A DNA stretch of 64,000 bases from Agathobaculum desmolans ATCC 43058 (GCF_000701665.1 NZ_JNJN01000003.1:1-64000); one strand, 5' to 3'; positions 35,684 to 44,218 are shown, counted from the stretch's first letter. The notes: a model not told the origin generated them from the letters alone. Translations and numbers: made by a program.

Positions 35684-35888
35684 GAAAAAGCCTTCGCGCG
35701 AGCCGCGCGCATCAAATAGAAAATGGCAGCAAGCTGCCATTTTCATAAAAACCCGCGACATGTGCGTGGGTTTTTATACAAGACGACGGAGAATTGTGCC
35801 CGAAGGGCGCGATTCGCAGTCGCAAATTCGATCGAAAGCGTGGTTTCGATCGAGAGACTGTCGAAAAACGCAGTTTTTCGACAGTCTC
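35684..35888 (+). repeat. Mosaic hairpin repeat, type 2, flanked by direct repeats
   Basis: Plus orientation. Left end TGTCGAAAAAGCC, short H0, H1 35719-35744 (AAAATGGCAG with CTGCCATTTT, loop CAAG), H2 35746-35776 (AAAAACCCGCG with CGTGGGTTTTT, loop ACATGTG), type 2 H3, H4 (CGATCGAAA with TTTCGATCG) and H5 35859-35885 (GTCGAAAAAC with GTTTTTCGAC). From H3 to H5 it is almost identical to the copy at 24918-25145. With the two flanking direct repeats it accounts for most of the 404-base gap 35555-35958. Confidence 0.88.
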
Positions 35889-35893
35889 TTTCG

Positions 35894-35924
35894 GCTCCCC
35901 CGGAAACGGGGGAGCTTGGTTTGT
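35894..35924. repeat. 31-bp direct repeat, right copy
   Basis: Exact copy of 35652-35682, including the GCTCCCCC hairpin. It lies 35 bases beyond the stop of the NhaC-family gene. Confidence 0.85.
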
Positions 35925-35958
35925 GGAAATTTTGTTGCAGCGCCGTTAACAGAACGGT

Positions 35959-37455
35959 TTACAGGCCCATCCGCTTTTTGTTTTTGGCGGAGAGCACAAT
36001 CGTGGCTGCCAGCAGCAGGATCGCGCCCACAACCAGACCGACAAAGCCGTTGCCCGTAATGCCGCCCACGAGGAAGCCGGTAAAGCTGAACGATGCGATC
36101 ATCAGGGCATAGGGCATCTGCGTGGAAACATGGTCGATATGGTTGCACTGTGCACCCGCGGAAGCCAGAATGGTCGTATCCGAAATGGGCGAGATATGGT
36201 CGCCGCACACCGCGCCGGACAGGCATGCCGCCACGGTCATAACCAGCATGGTGCTGGGCGCATCGCCGAATACCGCAACCGCAATCGGGATAAGGATGCC
36301 GAAGGTGCCCCACGAGGTACCTGTGGCAAATGCCAGACCGAGCGCGATCAGGAAGAAGATCGCAGGCATCAGCATGGCAACCATCGAGTTGCCGTTGACG
36401 ACAGAGGATACATAGCCGCCGATATTGAGGTAATCCTCCGAGCAGACGCCGGACAGGGTCCATGCGAGCGTCAGGATCATGATGGCGGGCACCATGGCCT
36501 TGAAGCCTTCGGTGAACGCCTCGCAGAACTGGCCAAAGGTCAGGATCTTGCGCGGAATATACAGCAGGAAGGTGAAAATCAGCGTAAAGAACGAGCCAAG
36601 CACGAGCGAATCCGAGGAGGAGCAGTTAGCAAACGCTTCTACGATGGACGCGCCTTCGAGAATGCCGCCGGTGTACAGCATGGCTGAGACGCACAGCACG
36701 ATCAGCACAACGATCGGCAGGATCAGGTCGGATACCTTGCCCGCACCGCCGACCACATGGTTTTCATGCAGTTCGGACAGGTCATCCTCGCGGTGGGTTT
36801 CCTCATACCTGCGCATCGGGCCGAAATCAAAGTCTGCCGCCATCAGCCAGAGCAGGAACGCCAGCGTGAGCAGGGCGTACAGGTTCATCGGAATGGTCTG
36901 CAAAAACAGTGAGAAGCCGTCTATCGCGCTGTCTTCCGGCAGAGAGGAGCCGACTGCGGCCGCCCAGCTCGAAATCGGTGCGATGATGCAGACCGGCGCG
37001 GCGGTCGCATCAATGATATAAGCGAGCTTGGCGCGGGTGATGCGGTATTTATCCGTAACCGGACGCATGACCGTGCCGACCGTCAGGCAGTTAAAATAGT
37101 CATCGACAAAGATAAACATGCCAAGGAACGAGGTCGCAAACGATGCGCCGCGGCGGCTGCGGATGGATTTGACCGCCCAGTCGCCATAAGCGCGGGACGC
37201 GCCCGATTTGGTGACGAGCGAAACCAGAATACCGAGCAGCACCAGAAAAATACAGATATTGATGTTGTCGCCCAGCTTGCCGCCCATGACTTCAAACGTT
37301 GTTTCCACCGCGTGCAGTGGGTTGAAGCCGGTGTAGAGCAGCGCGCCTGCCAGAATACCGATCAGCAGCGAGGAATAAACCTCCTTGGTGATCAGCGCCA
37401 GCGCGATCGCGATGACCGGCGGCAGCAGTGTCCAGAAAGTTGCCGTGAGATCCAT
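35959..37455 (-). CDS. NhaC-family Na+/H+ antiporter
   Basis: 498 residues from ATG at 37455 after AAGGGGG. About eleven hydrophobic helices. Recognisable NhaC-type segments: FLGMFIFVDDYFNCLTVG, PVCIIAPISSWAAAVG, FATGTSWGTFGILIPIAVAVFG and SGAVCGDHISPISDTTILASAGAQCNHIDHV. Members exchange Na+ for H+ or, in the MleN type, malate/lactate; the substrate is not decided here. Preceded by a promoter at 37513-37541. Confidence 0.92.
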   Translation of the reverse strand: MDLTATFWTLLPPVIAIALALITKEVYSSLLIGILAGALLYTGFNPLHAVETTFEVMGGKLGDNINICIFLVLLGILVSLVTKSGASRAYGDWAVKSIRSRRGASFATSFLGMFIFVDDYFNCLTVGTVMRPVTDKYRITRAKLAYIIDATAAPVCIIAPISSWAAAVGSSLPEDSAIDGFSLFLQTIPMNLYALLTLAFLLWLMAADFDFGPMRRYEETHREDDLSELHENHVVGGAGKVSDLILPIVVLIVLCVSAMLYTGGILEGASIVEAFANCSSSDSLVLGSFFTLIFTFLLYIPRKILTFGQFCEAFTEGFKAMVPAIMILTLAWTLSGVCSEDYLNIGGYVSSVVNGNSMVAMLMPAIFFLIALGLAFATGTSWGTFGILIPIAVAVFGDAPSTMLVMTVAACLSGAVCGDHISPISDTTILASAGAQCNHIDHVSTQMPYALMIASFSFTGFLVGGITGNGFVGLVVGAILLLAATIVLSAKNKKRMGL

Positions 37456-37512
37456 TTCTTTTTCCCCCTTATTTTTTGCAGGACGATGGTTCCTATCCTG
37501 CAAGTCCCTTCT

Positions 37513-37541
37513 ATTTTATCTTCCTTTTAGCAGATTAGCAA
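37513..37541 (-). promoter_or_regulatory. Promoter of the NhaC-family gene
   Basis: Minus strand: TTGCTA (37541-37536), 17-bp spacer, TAAAAT (37518-37513). Confidence 0.55.
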
Positions 37542-37543
37542 GG

Positions 37544-39010
37544 TCAAATCTTATTTTTACTGCCCGCGCCGGGAAATTTGTGCAACTTGTGGGAGGTGTA
37601 TGGGGAAAGACTGCCAGAATTGTCCAATGTGCGCCGCCATGTGCGCAGTACCTCGCGCCGCAGGGCGATCACCCCCGCCAGATTGGGCAGCGCCATCAGG
37701 CCGTTGAAGGCATCGGAAAGGCTCCACGCCAGCTCGAGCCGCATCATGCACCCGGCAGCGGCGGCCAGCGTGAACAGCACCCGGTATACCGGCACGATCC
37801 GGCTGCCGCATAGGTATTCCGCCGCGCGCTGTCCGTAATACGACCAGCCCAGCAGGGTCGAAAAGGCGAACAGCGTCAGGGAAACCGCCACAAAGCCGCC
37901 GCCCCAGCGTCCGAATACGGTGGAAAACGCCGCAGCGGTCAGCGCGGCGCCGGTCGGCAGCTGCGCGAGCATGGGGGTGCCCGCCGCCAGCCTGTACTGC
38001 ACGGCGTCATACGCCCCGCTCGACAGGATGACGAGCGCCGTGATGGTACACATGACAATGGTATCGAAAAACACCTCGAATACCGCCCACATGCCCTGCC
38101 CGCACGGGGTTACACCGTCCGCTGCGGCATGTACCATGACGGACGAGCCCAGCCCGGCTTCGTTGGAAAACACGCCGCGTGATACGCCTGTGCGGATGGC
38201 CTGCGCGATCCCGTAGCCTGCCGCACCGCCCAGCCCCGCCGTGCCCTCGAATGCGCCGGCGAGGATCTGTCCACAGGCCTGTGGAAGATTTTCGCGCGTG
38301 CACCACAGCACCGCCAGTGCGCCGCCCATGTAAAACAGCGCCATCAGCGGAACGAGCGCGGCGGTCACCCGGGTGATGCGCCGCAGGCCGCCGCCGAGTG
38401 CTGCGCCGAGCAGGCCGGCGGTTACCCAGCCGGTCACTGCCGGGGGCACGCCGAACACCCCGGACAGTCCGCCTGCGATCGAATTGCACTGGCTCATGTT
38501 GCCGATGCCAAACGACGCCAGTACGCAGAACAGGGCAAATGCCCCGGCCAGCAGCGGGCTGTGCAGCCCGTTTTTCAGATAGAGCATCGGCCCGCCGCGC
38601 CACGCGCCGTCCGCCCCGCGCTCGCGGTACAGGATGCCGAGCACATTTTCCGCAAAGGCAAGCATCATGCCGAAAAAGGCGGCTACCCACATCCAGAACA
38701 CCGCACCCGGCCCGCCGATGGTCAGTGCGGTGGCAACACCGGCGATGTTCCCGGTGCCGACCGTGGCGGCTAAGGCGGTGCACATAGTTGCAAACGGCGA
38801 AACGTCCGCTTTGCCGTTTTGCCGTCGCGCTTCGCCCGAGAAACAGGACAGCAGCGTCTGCCGCATCCACAGCCCCATATGGCGCAGTTGAAACGCGCGG
38901 GTCCGTATGGTGAAGTATACGCCTGTTCCCGTGAGCAGCATGAGCATGGGCGGTCCCCAGACGAAGGCGCGCACCATCTCGATCAGCAAAGAAAACCGTT
39001 CCGCCGGCAT
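37544..39010 (-). CDS. Alanine/glycine:cation symporter (AGCS family)
   Basis: 488 residues. Typical AlsT/DagA features: TGTGVYFTIRTRAFQLRHM near the N terminus, ALAATVGTGNIAGVATALTIGGPGAVFWMWV, FGIGNMSQCNSIAGGL, GISRGVFSNEAGLGSS-like GVSRGVFSNEAGLGSSVMVHAA, and FAFSTLLGWSYYGQRAAEYL. Eleven or so membrane helices. Imports small neutral amino acids with Na+. Shares its direction with the NhaC gene but each has its own likely promoter. Confidence 0.95.
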   Translation of the reverse strand: MPAERFSLLIEMVRAFVWGPPMLMLLTGTGVYFTIRTRAFQLRHMGLWMRQTLLSCFSGEARRQNGKADVSPFATMCTALAATVGTGNIAGVATALTIGGPGAVFWMWVAAFFGMMLAFAENVLGILYRERGADGAWRGGPMLYLKNGLHSPLLAGAFALFCVLASFGIGNMSQCNSIAGGLSGVFGVPPAVTGWVTAGLLGAALGGGLRRITRVTAALVPLMALFYMGGALAVLWCTRENLPQACGQILAGAFEGTAGLGGAAGYGIAQAIRTGVSRGVFSNEAGLGSSVMVHAAADGVTPCGQGMWAVFEVFFDTIVMCTITALVILSSGAYDAVQYRLAAGTPMLAQLPTGAALTAAAFSTVFGRWGGGFVAVSLTLFAFSTLLGWSYYGQRAAEYLCGSRIVPVYRVLFTLAAAAGCMMRLELAWSLSDAFNGLMALPNLAGVIALRREVLRTWRRTLDNSGSLSPYTSHKLHKFPGAGSKNKI

Positions 39011-39049
39011 AGCAGCTCCCCCTTTTGTTCCGTTCGCCCCACTATATGC

Positions 39050-39077
39050 TTGACTTTGGACAAAAATCCGCTATAAT
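39050..39077 (+). promoter_or_regulatory. Promoter of the queL-like / yhhQ operon
   Basis: TTGACT (39050-39055), 16-bp spacer, TATAAT (39072-39077). It would give a leader of about 300 bases that includes the repeat copy at 39133-39366. Confidence 0.65.
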
Positions 39078-39132
39078 GGAAAAGCAATCAAAGAACAGAC
39101 AGTTCGGAACCATCCTGTCTCTAAACAAAACT

Positions 39133-39366
39133 AAGACACCTTCCATCAAAACTACAGTTTTGATGGAGGAGGATTGATCGCGCCGGAAGCGCGGGTCGAT
39201 CCCGGGCGCGATCTTTGCGCGCCGCAGAAGCGGCACACAAAATCGCTTTCTTGTATCAAAAATCAGGCGCAGGTCCTGATTTTTGATGACCATTGCAGGG
39301 CAATGGTCTGTTTGATGGCGCGCTGGGCGCGCTGGGATGGTGTACCGGTCGGTGCACCTTATTTTT
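39133..39366 (-). repeat. Mosaic hairpin repeat, type 3, in the queL leader
   Basis: Minus orientation relative to the gene. H0 near 39318-39343 (GCGCGC arms), a hairpin with GGTGCACC and GGTGTACC arms at the outer end, H1 39287-39309 (GACCATTGC with GCAATGGTC), H2 39256-39286 (12-bp stem TCAAAAATCAGG with CCTGATTTTTGA, loop ACCTGCG), a GC-rich middle region replacing H3, and H4 39136-39160 (CCATCAAAAC with GTTTTGATGG). No H5. The 378-base gap 39011-39388 is this element plus promoters. Confidence 0.75.
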
Positions 39367-39388
39367 TTGCAGAAAGGAGCGGCTTACG

Positions 39389-40102
39389 GTGGAGCTGACC
39401 CGTTATTCCGTTATTGCGGACAAAAATCCGCGCGAGATCGTGCTGCTGCGCGGGCGCGGCTGCGCATGGAAGCGCTGCCGCTTTTGTGACTATCATCTGG
39501 ACGCTTCGCACGACGCGGCGGCAAACCTTGCGCTCAACCGCACGGCGCTGGCGCAGGTGACGGGCGCATATCACCGGCTGGAGGCGATCAACTCCGGCTC
39601 GTTCGCCGAGCTGGACGGGGATACCGTGCGCGAGATCGAGCGCGTCTGCCGCGAAAAGGCCATCCGCGACCTGCACATCGAAAGCCACTGGATCTGGCGG
39701 CGCACGATCCCTGCGCTGCGCGCACGGTTTGCAGAGCTGGGCGTTCGCCTGCACGTTAAAATCGGCGTGGAGACCTTTGACGCGGCCTACCGCGAGCGGG
39801 TGCTGGACAAGGGCATCGACCAAGCCGACCCCGCGAAGATCGCCGCGGATTTTGATGACTGCTGCCTGCTGTTCGGCCTGACCGGACAGACCGCGGACAG
39901 CATGCGCCGCGATATCGAGACCGGCCTTGCCTGGTTTGACCGCGTCTGCGTCAACATCATGGTTCCGAACACCACTGCCGTCTATCCGGACGATGCGGTG
40001 CGCGCCGTGTTTGCGCGCGAGATCTATCCGCAGTATAAGGACGACCCGCGGGTGGATATCCTGTTCGACAACACAGATTTTGGTGTAGGAGAAGTAGAAT
40101 GA
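39389..40102 (+). CDS. queL: Radical SAM-type protein, probable queuine lyase (QueL-like)
   Basis: 237 residues from GTG at 39389, nine bases after AAAGGAG. Near the N terminus Cys25, Cys30 and Cys33 (GRGCAWKRCRFCDYH) make a CX4CX2C cluster site, one residue longer than the classic radical SAM CX3CX2C. Later segments (EAINSGSFAE, DLHIESHWIWR, LHVKIGVETFD, CLLFGLTGQTADSM, VNIMVPNT) fit a small radical SAM barrel. It overlaps the start of a YhhQ-type queuosine-precursor transporter by four bases. In gut Clostridia, QueL radical SAM enzymes release queuine for salvage. Family and coupling support QueL; not proven. Confidence 0.65.
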   Translation: MELTRYSVIADKNPREIVLLRGRGCAWKRCRFCDYHLDASHDAAANLALNRTALAQVTGAYHRLEAINSGSFAELDGDTVREIERVCREKAIRDLHIESHWIWRRTIPALRARFAELGVRLHVKIGVETFDAAYRERVLDKGIDQADPAKIAADFDDCCLLFGLTGQTADSMRRDIETGLAWFDRVCVNIMVPNTTAVYPDDAVRAVFAREIYPQYKDDPRVDILFDNTDFGVGEVE

Positions 40103-40827
40103 CAAACGAAATTTTATTGATCGGTTCGCTGTTGGTGCTGTACGGCTCGGTGCTGCTGTGGTTTTACCTGTTCGGTACGGGTGGGCTGATGGCATTTACG
40201 GTGTTTGCCACCATCGCCGCTAACATTGAGGTGATGATCCTGGTGGACGCCTTCGGTATGGAGATGACGCTCGGCAACATCCTGTTCGCCACCACCTTTC
40301 TCGTAACCGATATTTTAAGCGAGGTTGCGGGCAAAAGTACCGCGCAGAAAGCGGTTTGGGCGGGGATCGCGGCCAACGTGCTGTTTATTCTGGTGTCGCA
40401 GTCATGGCTGGTATATACACCTTCGACGAGCGATTGGGTCATGCCCTCGATGCAGGCGGTGTTTTCCAACACCCCGCGTATGATGCTGTCCTCGCTGGCG
40501 GTTTATGTGGCGGCGCAGCTGTTCGACGTATGGCTGTACCACGCATGGTGGAAGCTGACCGAGCGCAAGACCGGCGATCACCGCGCCTTTTTGTGGCTGC
40601 GCAACAACGGTTCAACGCTCCTTTCCCAGCTCATCAACGCCGTGTTGTTCACCGGTCTGGCGTTCTGGGGCATTTATGATATGCCGACGCTGGTTTCGGT
40701 CGCGCTGTCGAGCTATGTGATCTTTATTTTTACCTCGCTGCTCGATACGCCGGTCGTTTACGCGGCACGGCGGCTGTATGAAAAGAAAATGGGGCAGACG
40801 CACGACAGGTTGGACAGCAAACAATAA
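40099..40827 (+). CDS. YhhQ/QueP-family queuosine-precursor transporter
   Basis: 242 residues with six to seven membrane helices. Family marks: ATTFLVTDILSEVAGKSTAQKAVWAG, AVYVAAQLFDVWLYHAW and RNNGSTLLSQLINAVLFTGLAFWG, as in the COG1738 (YhhQ) vitamin-uptake-like transporters, which take up preQ0/preQ1 or queuine. Coupled to the QueL-like gene by an ATGA overlap. No tgt, queA or queG gene is in the window. Confidence 0.9.
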   Translation: MTNEILLIGSLLVLYGSVLLWFYLFGTGGLMAFTVFATIAANIEVMILVDAFGMEMTLGNILFATTFLVTDILSEVAGKSTAQKAVWAGIAANVLFILVSQSWLVYTPSTSDWVMPSMQAVFSNTPRMMLSSLAVYVAAQLFDVWLYHAWWKLTERKTGDHRAFLWLRNNGSTLLSQLINAVLFTGLAFWGIYDMPTLVSVALSSYVIFIFTSLLDTPVVYAARRLYEKKMGQTHDRLDSKQ

Positions 40828-40905
40828 AAAGCAAAAATGCAGGATTGCTGCAGCCGCAGTGTATATAAAATCGCGTGGTGATGCAAAAACACAGGACGCG
40901 CACTC

Positions 40906-40934
40906 TTGCAGCCCGCAGTCTGCCCCGGTATAAT
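40906..40934 (+). promoter_or_regulatory. dus promoter
   Basis: TTGCAG (40906-40911), 17-bp spacer, TATAAT (40929-40934), 34 bases before the start codon. Confidence 0.75.
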
Positions 40935-40967
40935 AAAACCGAGATCCCATCAAAGCGAGGTTGTTCC

Positions 40968-41936
40968 ATGCAGTATTATTTTGCCCCGATGGAGGGCGTG
41001 ACAGGCGCGGTGTACCGCCGCACCCATCACGAATTTTTCCCGGGGATCGACCGCTATTTCATGCCTTTTATCACCCCGACCGTGCACCAGTGCCTGACCC
41101 CGCGCCAGCTGCGCGATGTGGCGCCGGAAGCCAACGCCGGGGTGCCTGCTGTGCCCCAGCTGCTGACACGCAGCGCACCGGATTTCATCTGGGCGGCGCA
41201 GGCGCTGGCCGGGATGGGTTACGATGAGGTCAACCTGAATCTCGGCTGCCCCTCCGGTACGGTAACGGCAAAAGGCAAGGGTGCGGGCTTTTTGGCGCAT
41301 CCGGAAGAGCTGGATCGCTTTCTGGATGCGGTTTTCTCTGCCTGCACCGTGCGTATTTCGGTCAAAACCCGGCTGGGGATGCACGATCCCGCCGAATTCG
41401 AAGCACTGCTTGCCATTTACAACCGCTATCCGATCTGTGAGCTGACCATCCATCCGCGTGTGCGGCAGGATTTTTATAAGGGCGCCGTCCGGCAGGCGGA
41501 TTTTGCCGCCGCACTGCCGCAGTGCCGTATGCCGGTCTGTCTGAACGGCGATTTGGTCAATGAACAGGATGTGCGCGCCGCACAGACGCAGTATCCGCAG
41601 GTACATGCGCTGATGCTTGGCCGCGGCCTGCTGGCAGATCCGTCCCTGCTCACCCGGCTGCGGGGCGGCCCGCGTGCGGACCGCGATACGCTCCGCGCCT
41701 TTCATGACACACTTTATGCGCGTTACTGTGAATCCTTCGGTGAGCGCCGCCTTGCAATGCTGCGCATGAAAGAGCTGTGGTTTTATCATATCAATCTGTT
41801 TGCGGACAGCGAAAAGCACAGCAAACGCCTGAAAAAGTCCCGCACGGCGGAGGAATACGAAGCGGCGGCGGCCGCTGTGTTCCGTGAGTTGACACTGCTG
41901 CCTGCGGCGGTTCCCGGCTGGTTCCGCCCGGCCTGA
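40968..41936 (+). CDS. dus: tRNA-dihydrouridine synthase
   Basis: 322 residues from ATG at 40968. FMN-dependent reduction of uridines in tRNA D loops. Family marks: YYFAPMEGVTGAVYR, PQLLTR, VNLNLGCPSGTVTAKGKGAGFL with the catalytic Cys, SVKTRLGM, LTIHPRVRQDFYKG, CLNGDLV and LMLGRGLLADP. Lies next to the putative queuine genes, another tRNA modification function, but has its own promoter. Confidence 0.95.
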   Translation: MQYYFAPMEGVTGAVYRRTHHEFFPGIDRYFMPFITPTVHQCLTPRQLRDVAPEANAGVPAVPQLLTRSAPDFIWAAQALAGMGYDEVNLNLGCPSGTVTAKGKGAGFLAHPEELDRFLDAVFSACTVRISVKTRLGMHDPAEFEALLAIYNRYPICELTIHPRVRQDFYKGAVRQADFAAALPQCRMPVCLNGDLVNEQDVRAAQTQYPQVHALMLGRGLLADPSLLTRLRGGPRADRDTLRAFHDTLYARYCESFGERRLAMLRMKELWFYHINLFADSEKHSKRLKKSRTAEEYEAAAAAVFRELTLLPAAVPGWFRPA

Positions 41937-42013
41937 CCCGGACAAGTCCGGTTTATGGTACAAACCCTGCGCTATACTGGAACCATCCAGTAAAAGAAGC
42001 GGAGGGTTTTGTT

Positions 42014-42268
42014 ATGCGTTATCCATTGGGTCGATCCATGCAGGTTGCGGGCAGTGTGCTGCTGTTTTTGCTCGCTGGGGCTTCCGATGCCGGGGTTTTG
42101 CCGGTTTCCGGTATTTTATACGGGTTCACAGTGTCCGCGCTGCTCTTTCTTGCGGGACGGCGGCTGATCCGGCCGCGTCGCCGGGTGGCGGCGGTCGTGC
42201 CGCTCAGAACGCCCCGCCGCAAGCGTGTTTCCATGATCGAATGCAGGCGCAAAGCAACCGGCGTGTGA
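42014..42268 (+). CDS. Small membrane protein, unknown function
   Basis: 84 residues from ATG at 42014 after GCGGAGGG. Two hydrophobic segments (SVLLFLLAGASDAG and ILYGFTVSALLFLAG) and a strongly basic C terminus (RRLIRPRRRVAAVVPLRTPRRKR). No family recognised. A promoter-like CTATACT lies about 45 bases upstream. Confidence 0.6.
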   Translation: MRYPLGRSMQVAGSVLLFLLAGASDAGVLPVSGILYGFTVSALLFLAGRRLIRPRRRVAAVVPLRTPRRKRVSMIECRRKATGV

Positions 42269-42349
42269 GAAACTGCGGCGTGCGCGGCAAGACATATGTA
42301 TAAAACGCGGACTTTTCCTTACAATAGACGGGAAAGGGAGGGAAAAGCC

Positions 42350-43006
42350 TTGCTAAAACTCATCCGCGCGTGTAAAATATATCATAACAGTGGGGTATGC
42401 GCCCTGCGGGAAGTCGATTTGACCGTGCCGCGCGGGGCATACATGTCGATCACCGGCGCATCCGGATCGGGTAAGTCCACGCTGATGCATGTGCTGGGGC
42501 TGCTGGATACCCTGACGGACGGGCGCTATCTGCTCGGCGGAACCGATGTGTCCGCACTGCCGCCGTGCGAGCTGGCACGGCTGCGCAGTGAACGGATCGG
42601 TTTCGTATTTCAGCGCTTTCAGCTGATACCGGGTATGACGGCGTTGGAAAACACCGCGCTGCCGCTGGCTTTGCAGGGAATCCCGCGCGGGGAACGGCAG
42701 CGCCGCGCGGCGCAGGCACTCGAGGCGGTCGGCCTGTCCGACCGGCTGGCACATAAGCCGGGACAGCTGTCCGGCGGGCAGCAGCAGCGTGTGGCGATCG
42801 CGCGCGCTGTGGTTACCCGTCCGTGCGTGCTGCTGGCCGATGAACCGACTGCGGGATTGGATCCGGCGGCTGCTGGTGATGTGCTTTCCCTGCTGGATCG
42901 TTTGCACCGGGCGGGTAATACGATCGTGCTGATCACGCATGACCGCGCTGCCGCGGCCTGCGCGGCAAAACGGCTGTATTTGGAAAACGGAAGACTTTCC
43001 GGCTGA
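42350..43006 (+). CDS. ABC transporter ATP-binding protein, LolD/MacB type, no permease nearby
   Basis: 218 residues from TTG at 42350, seven bases after GGGAGGG. Complete nucleotide-binding domain: Walker A GASGSGKST, Q-loop FVFQRFQLIPGMTALEN, signature LSGGQQQRVAIARA, Walker B VLLADEPTAGLD and the H-loop VLITHD. The Q-loop region matches the MacB/LolD/SalX group. No membrane subunit gene is adjacent, so the partner must be elsewhere. Confidence 0.93.
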   Translation: MLKLIRACKIYHNSGVCALREVDLTVPRGAYMSITGASGSGKSTLMHVLGLLDTLTDGRYLLGGTDVSALPPCELARLRSERIGFVFQRFQLIPGMTALENTALPLALQGIPRGERQRRAAQALEAVGLSDRLAHKPGQLSGGQQQRVAIARAVVTRPCVLLADEPTAGLDPAAAGDVLSLLDRLHRAGNTIVLITHDRAAAACAAKRLYLENGRLSG

Positions 43007-43028
43007 GACGGAAAGCAGGGAGGCAGTT

Positions 43029-43517
43029 ATGAACCGACGGGATAAAACCAATTACTATCTGGATATGGCGCAGGTTGCGCTCGAGCGCGGCACCTGCCTG
43101 CGGCGCAATTTCGGCGCGGTGATTGTGAAAAACGATGTGATCGTTTCCACGGGCTATACCGGCGCACCGCGCGGCCGGGCAAACTGCATTGATATCGGCA
43201 CCTGTATCCGGCAGAAGATGGGTATTCCCCGCGGAGAGCGGTATGAATTCTGCCGCTCGGTGCACGCGGAGGCCAACGCCATCATCGCCGCGCCGCGTGA
43301 GCAGATGCTCGGGGCTACGCTGTATCTGGTGGGACGCGATATGTCTACCGGGGAGATCATGAAGGACGCAAACTCCTGCACGATGTGCAAGCGTATGATC
43401 ATCAACGCGGGCATCGAGCGGGTGATCATCCGGCGGGACAGCGATACATATGATATCATTGAGGTGCGCGAGTGGGTCGAGCATGATGACCTGCTGGACG
43501 GAAAAACCGGATATTAA
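43029..43517 (+). CDS. dCMP deaminase (ComEB-like)
   Basis: 162 residues from ATG at 43029. Zinc-dependent deaminase: zinc ligands in SVHAEANAI and NSCTMCKRMI. The insertion with CIDIGTCIRQKMGIPRGERYEFCRSVHAE is typical of dCMP deaminases. Produces dUMP for thymidylate synthesis. Lies 22 bases after the ABC gene and is probably co-transcribed with it. Confidence 0.9.
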   Translation: MNRRDKTNYYLDMAQVALERGTCLRRNFGAVIVKNDVIVSTGYTGAPRGRANCIDIGTCIRQKMGIPRGERYEFCRSVHAEANAIIAAPREQMLGATLYLVGRDMSTGEIMKDANSCTMCKRMIINAGIERVIIRRDSDTYDIIEVREWVEHDDLLDGKTGY

Positions 43518-43537
43518 AAGGTATCTGTGCGTAGAAA

Positions 43538-43564
43538 GCCGGCCTTGCGGCAGGGCTTTTTATG
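43538..43564 (+). terminator. Terminator after the dCMP deaminase gene
   Basis: Stem AAAGCC/GGCTTT with an inner GGCCTTGCGGCA part, followed by TTTTTATG. Confidence 0.65.
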
Positions 43565-43634
43565 ATAAAGACGTGCGCTGCTGCGGCGTCGTAGGAGAAA
43601 TATGAAAGAGCAGCGAATGAAGGAGGAAAATACC

Positions 43635-44015
43635 ATGGAACTGAAGATTTTTAAGTGCCTGCATTGCGGCAACATTGTAGAGATGATCGACGATCATCAC
43701 GTACCGGTGATCTGCTGCGGTGAAAAAATGACCGAGTTTAAGCCCGGCGAGACCGACGGCGCGACTGAAAAGCACGTGCCGGTCGTCAAGGTCGAAGGCG
43801 ATGTGATCCGTGCCTGCGTGGGCGAGGTGACGCATCCGATGACCGAGGAGCACCACATCGCGTTTATCTGGCTTGTTACCGATCGCGGCGTACACCGTGC
43901 GGTACTCAGCCATACCGGCGTGCCGGAGGCGGTGTTCCATCTGGCCGAGGGTGAAAAGGCCGAGGCGGTTTATGAGTTCTGCAATCTGCACGGCCTGTGG
44001 AAGGCAGCACTTTAA
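43635..44015 (+). CDS. dfx: Desulfoferrodoxin (superoxide reductase, class I)
   Basis: 126 residues from ATG at 43635 after AGGAGG. N-terminal desulforedoxin-type rubredoxin-like centre: CLHCG and ICCGEKM supply four Cys ligands. Catalytic centre II ligands: EKHVPVV, THPMTEEHHIAFIWL and the C-terminal CNLHGLW (Cys and His). Reduces superoxide to peroxide without making O2, a typical defence of strict anaerobes. Confidence 0.95.
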   Translation: MELKIFKCLHCGNIVEMIDDHHVPVICCGEKMTEFKPGETDGATEKHVPVVKVEGDVIRACVGEVTHPMTEEHHIAFIWLVTDRGVHRAVLSHTGVPEAVFHLAEGEKAEAVYEFCNLHGLWKAAL

Positions 44016-44054
44016 GCGAATAGCTGACAGGCGCGGCAGCGCAAATCGATCTGA

Positions 44055-44080
44055 GCCGGGGCATTTGCCCCGGTTTTGCT
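44055..44080 (+). terminator. Terminator of the desulfoferrodoxin gene
   Basis: Stem CCGGGGCA with TGCCCCGG at 44056-44073 followed by TTTTG. Confidence 0.75.
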
Positions 44081-44192
44081 TTGTTCCGCGGAAAGGGACG
44101 AAGCATGGCAGGCCGTCGACTTGTCCGCGGCGCTGTTACCGAACCGACACAGAACAGACACAGGCGGATGATACAGTAATTAACACATATTC

Positions 44193-44218
44193 AGCCGGTT
44201 TTTGCCGGCTTTGCTTAT
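44193..44218 (+). terminator. Hairpin upstream of the ywaF-like gene, possible attenuator
   Basis: Stem AGCCGG with CCGGCT, loop TTTTTG, followed by TTGCTTATT, ending about 15 bases before the ribosome site of the next gene. Could stop readthrough or act as attenuator. Confidence 0.45.

Noticed and set aside
39078-39388. preQ1 riboswitch in front of the queL-like gene
   Set aside because: I looked for the short preQ1-I pattern and the longer classes because of the queuosine context, but found only the mosaic repeat and a small GACAG-type stem; no conserved core was visible.
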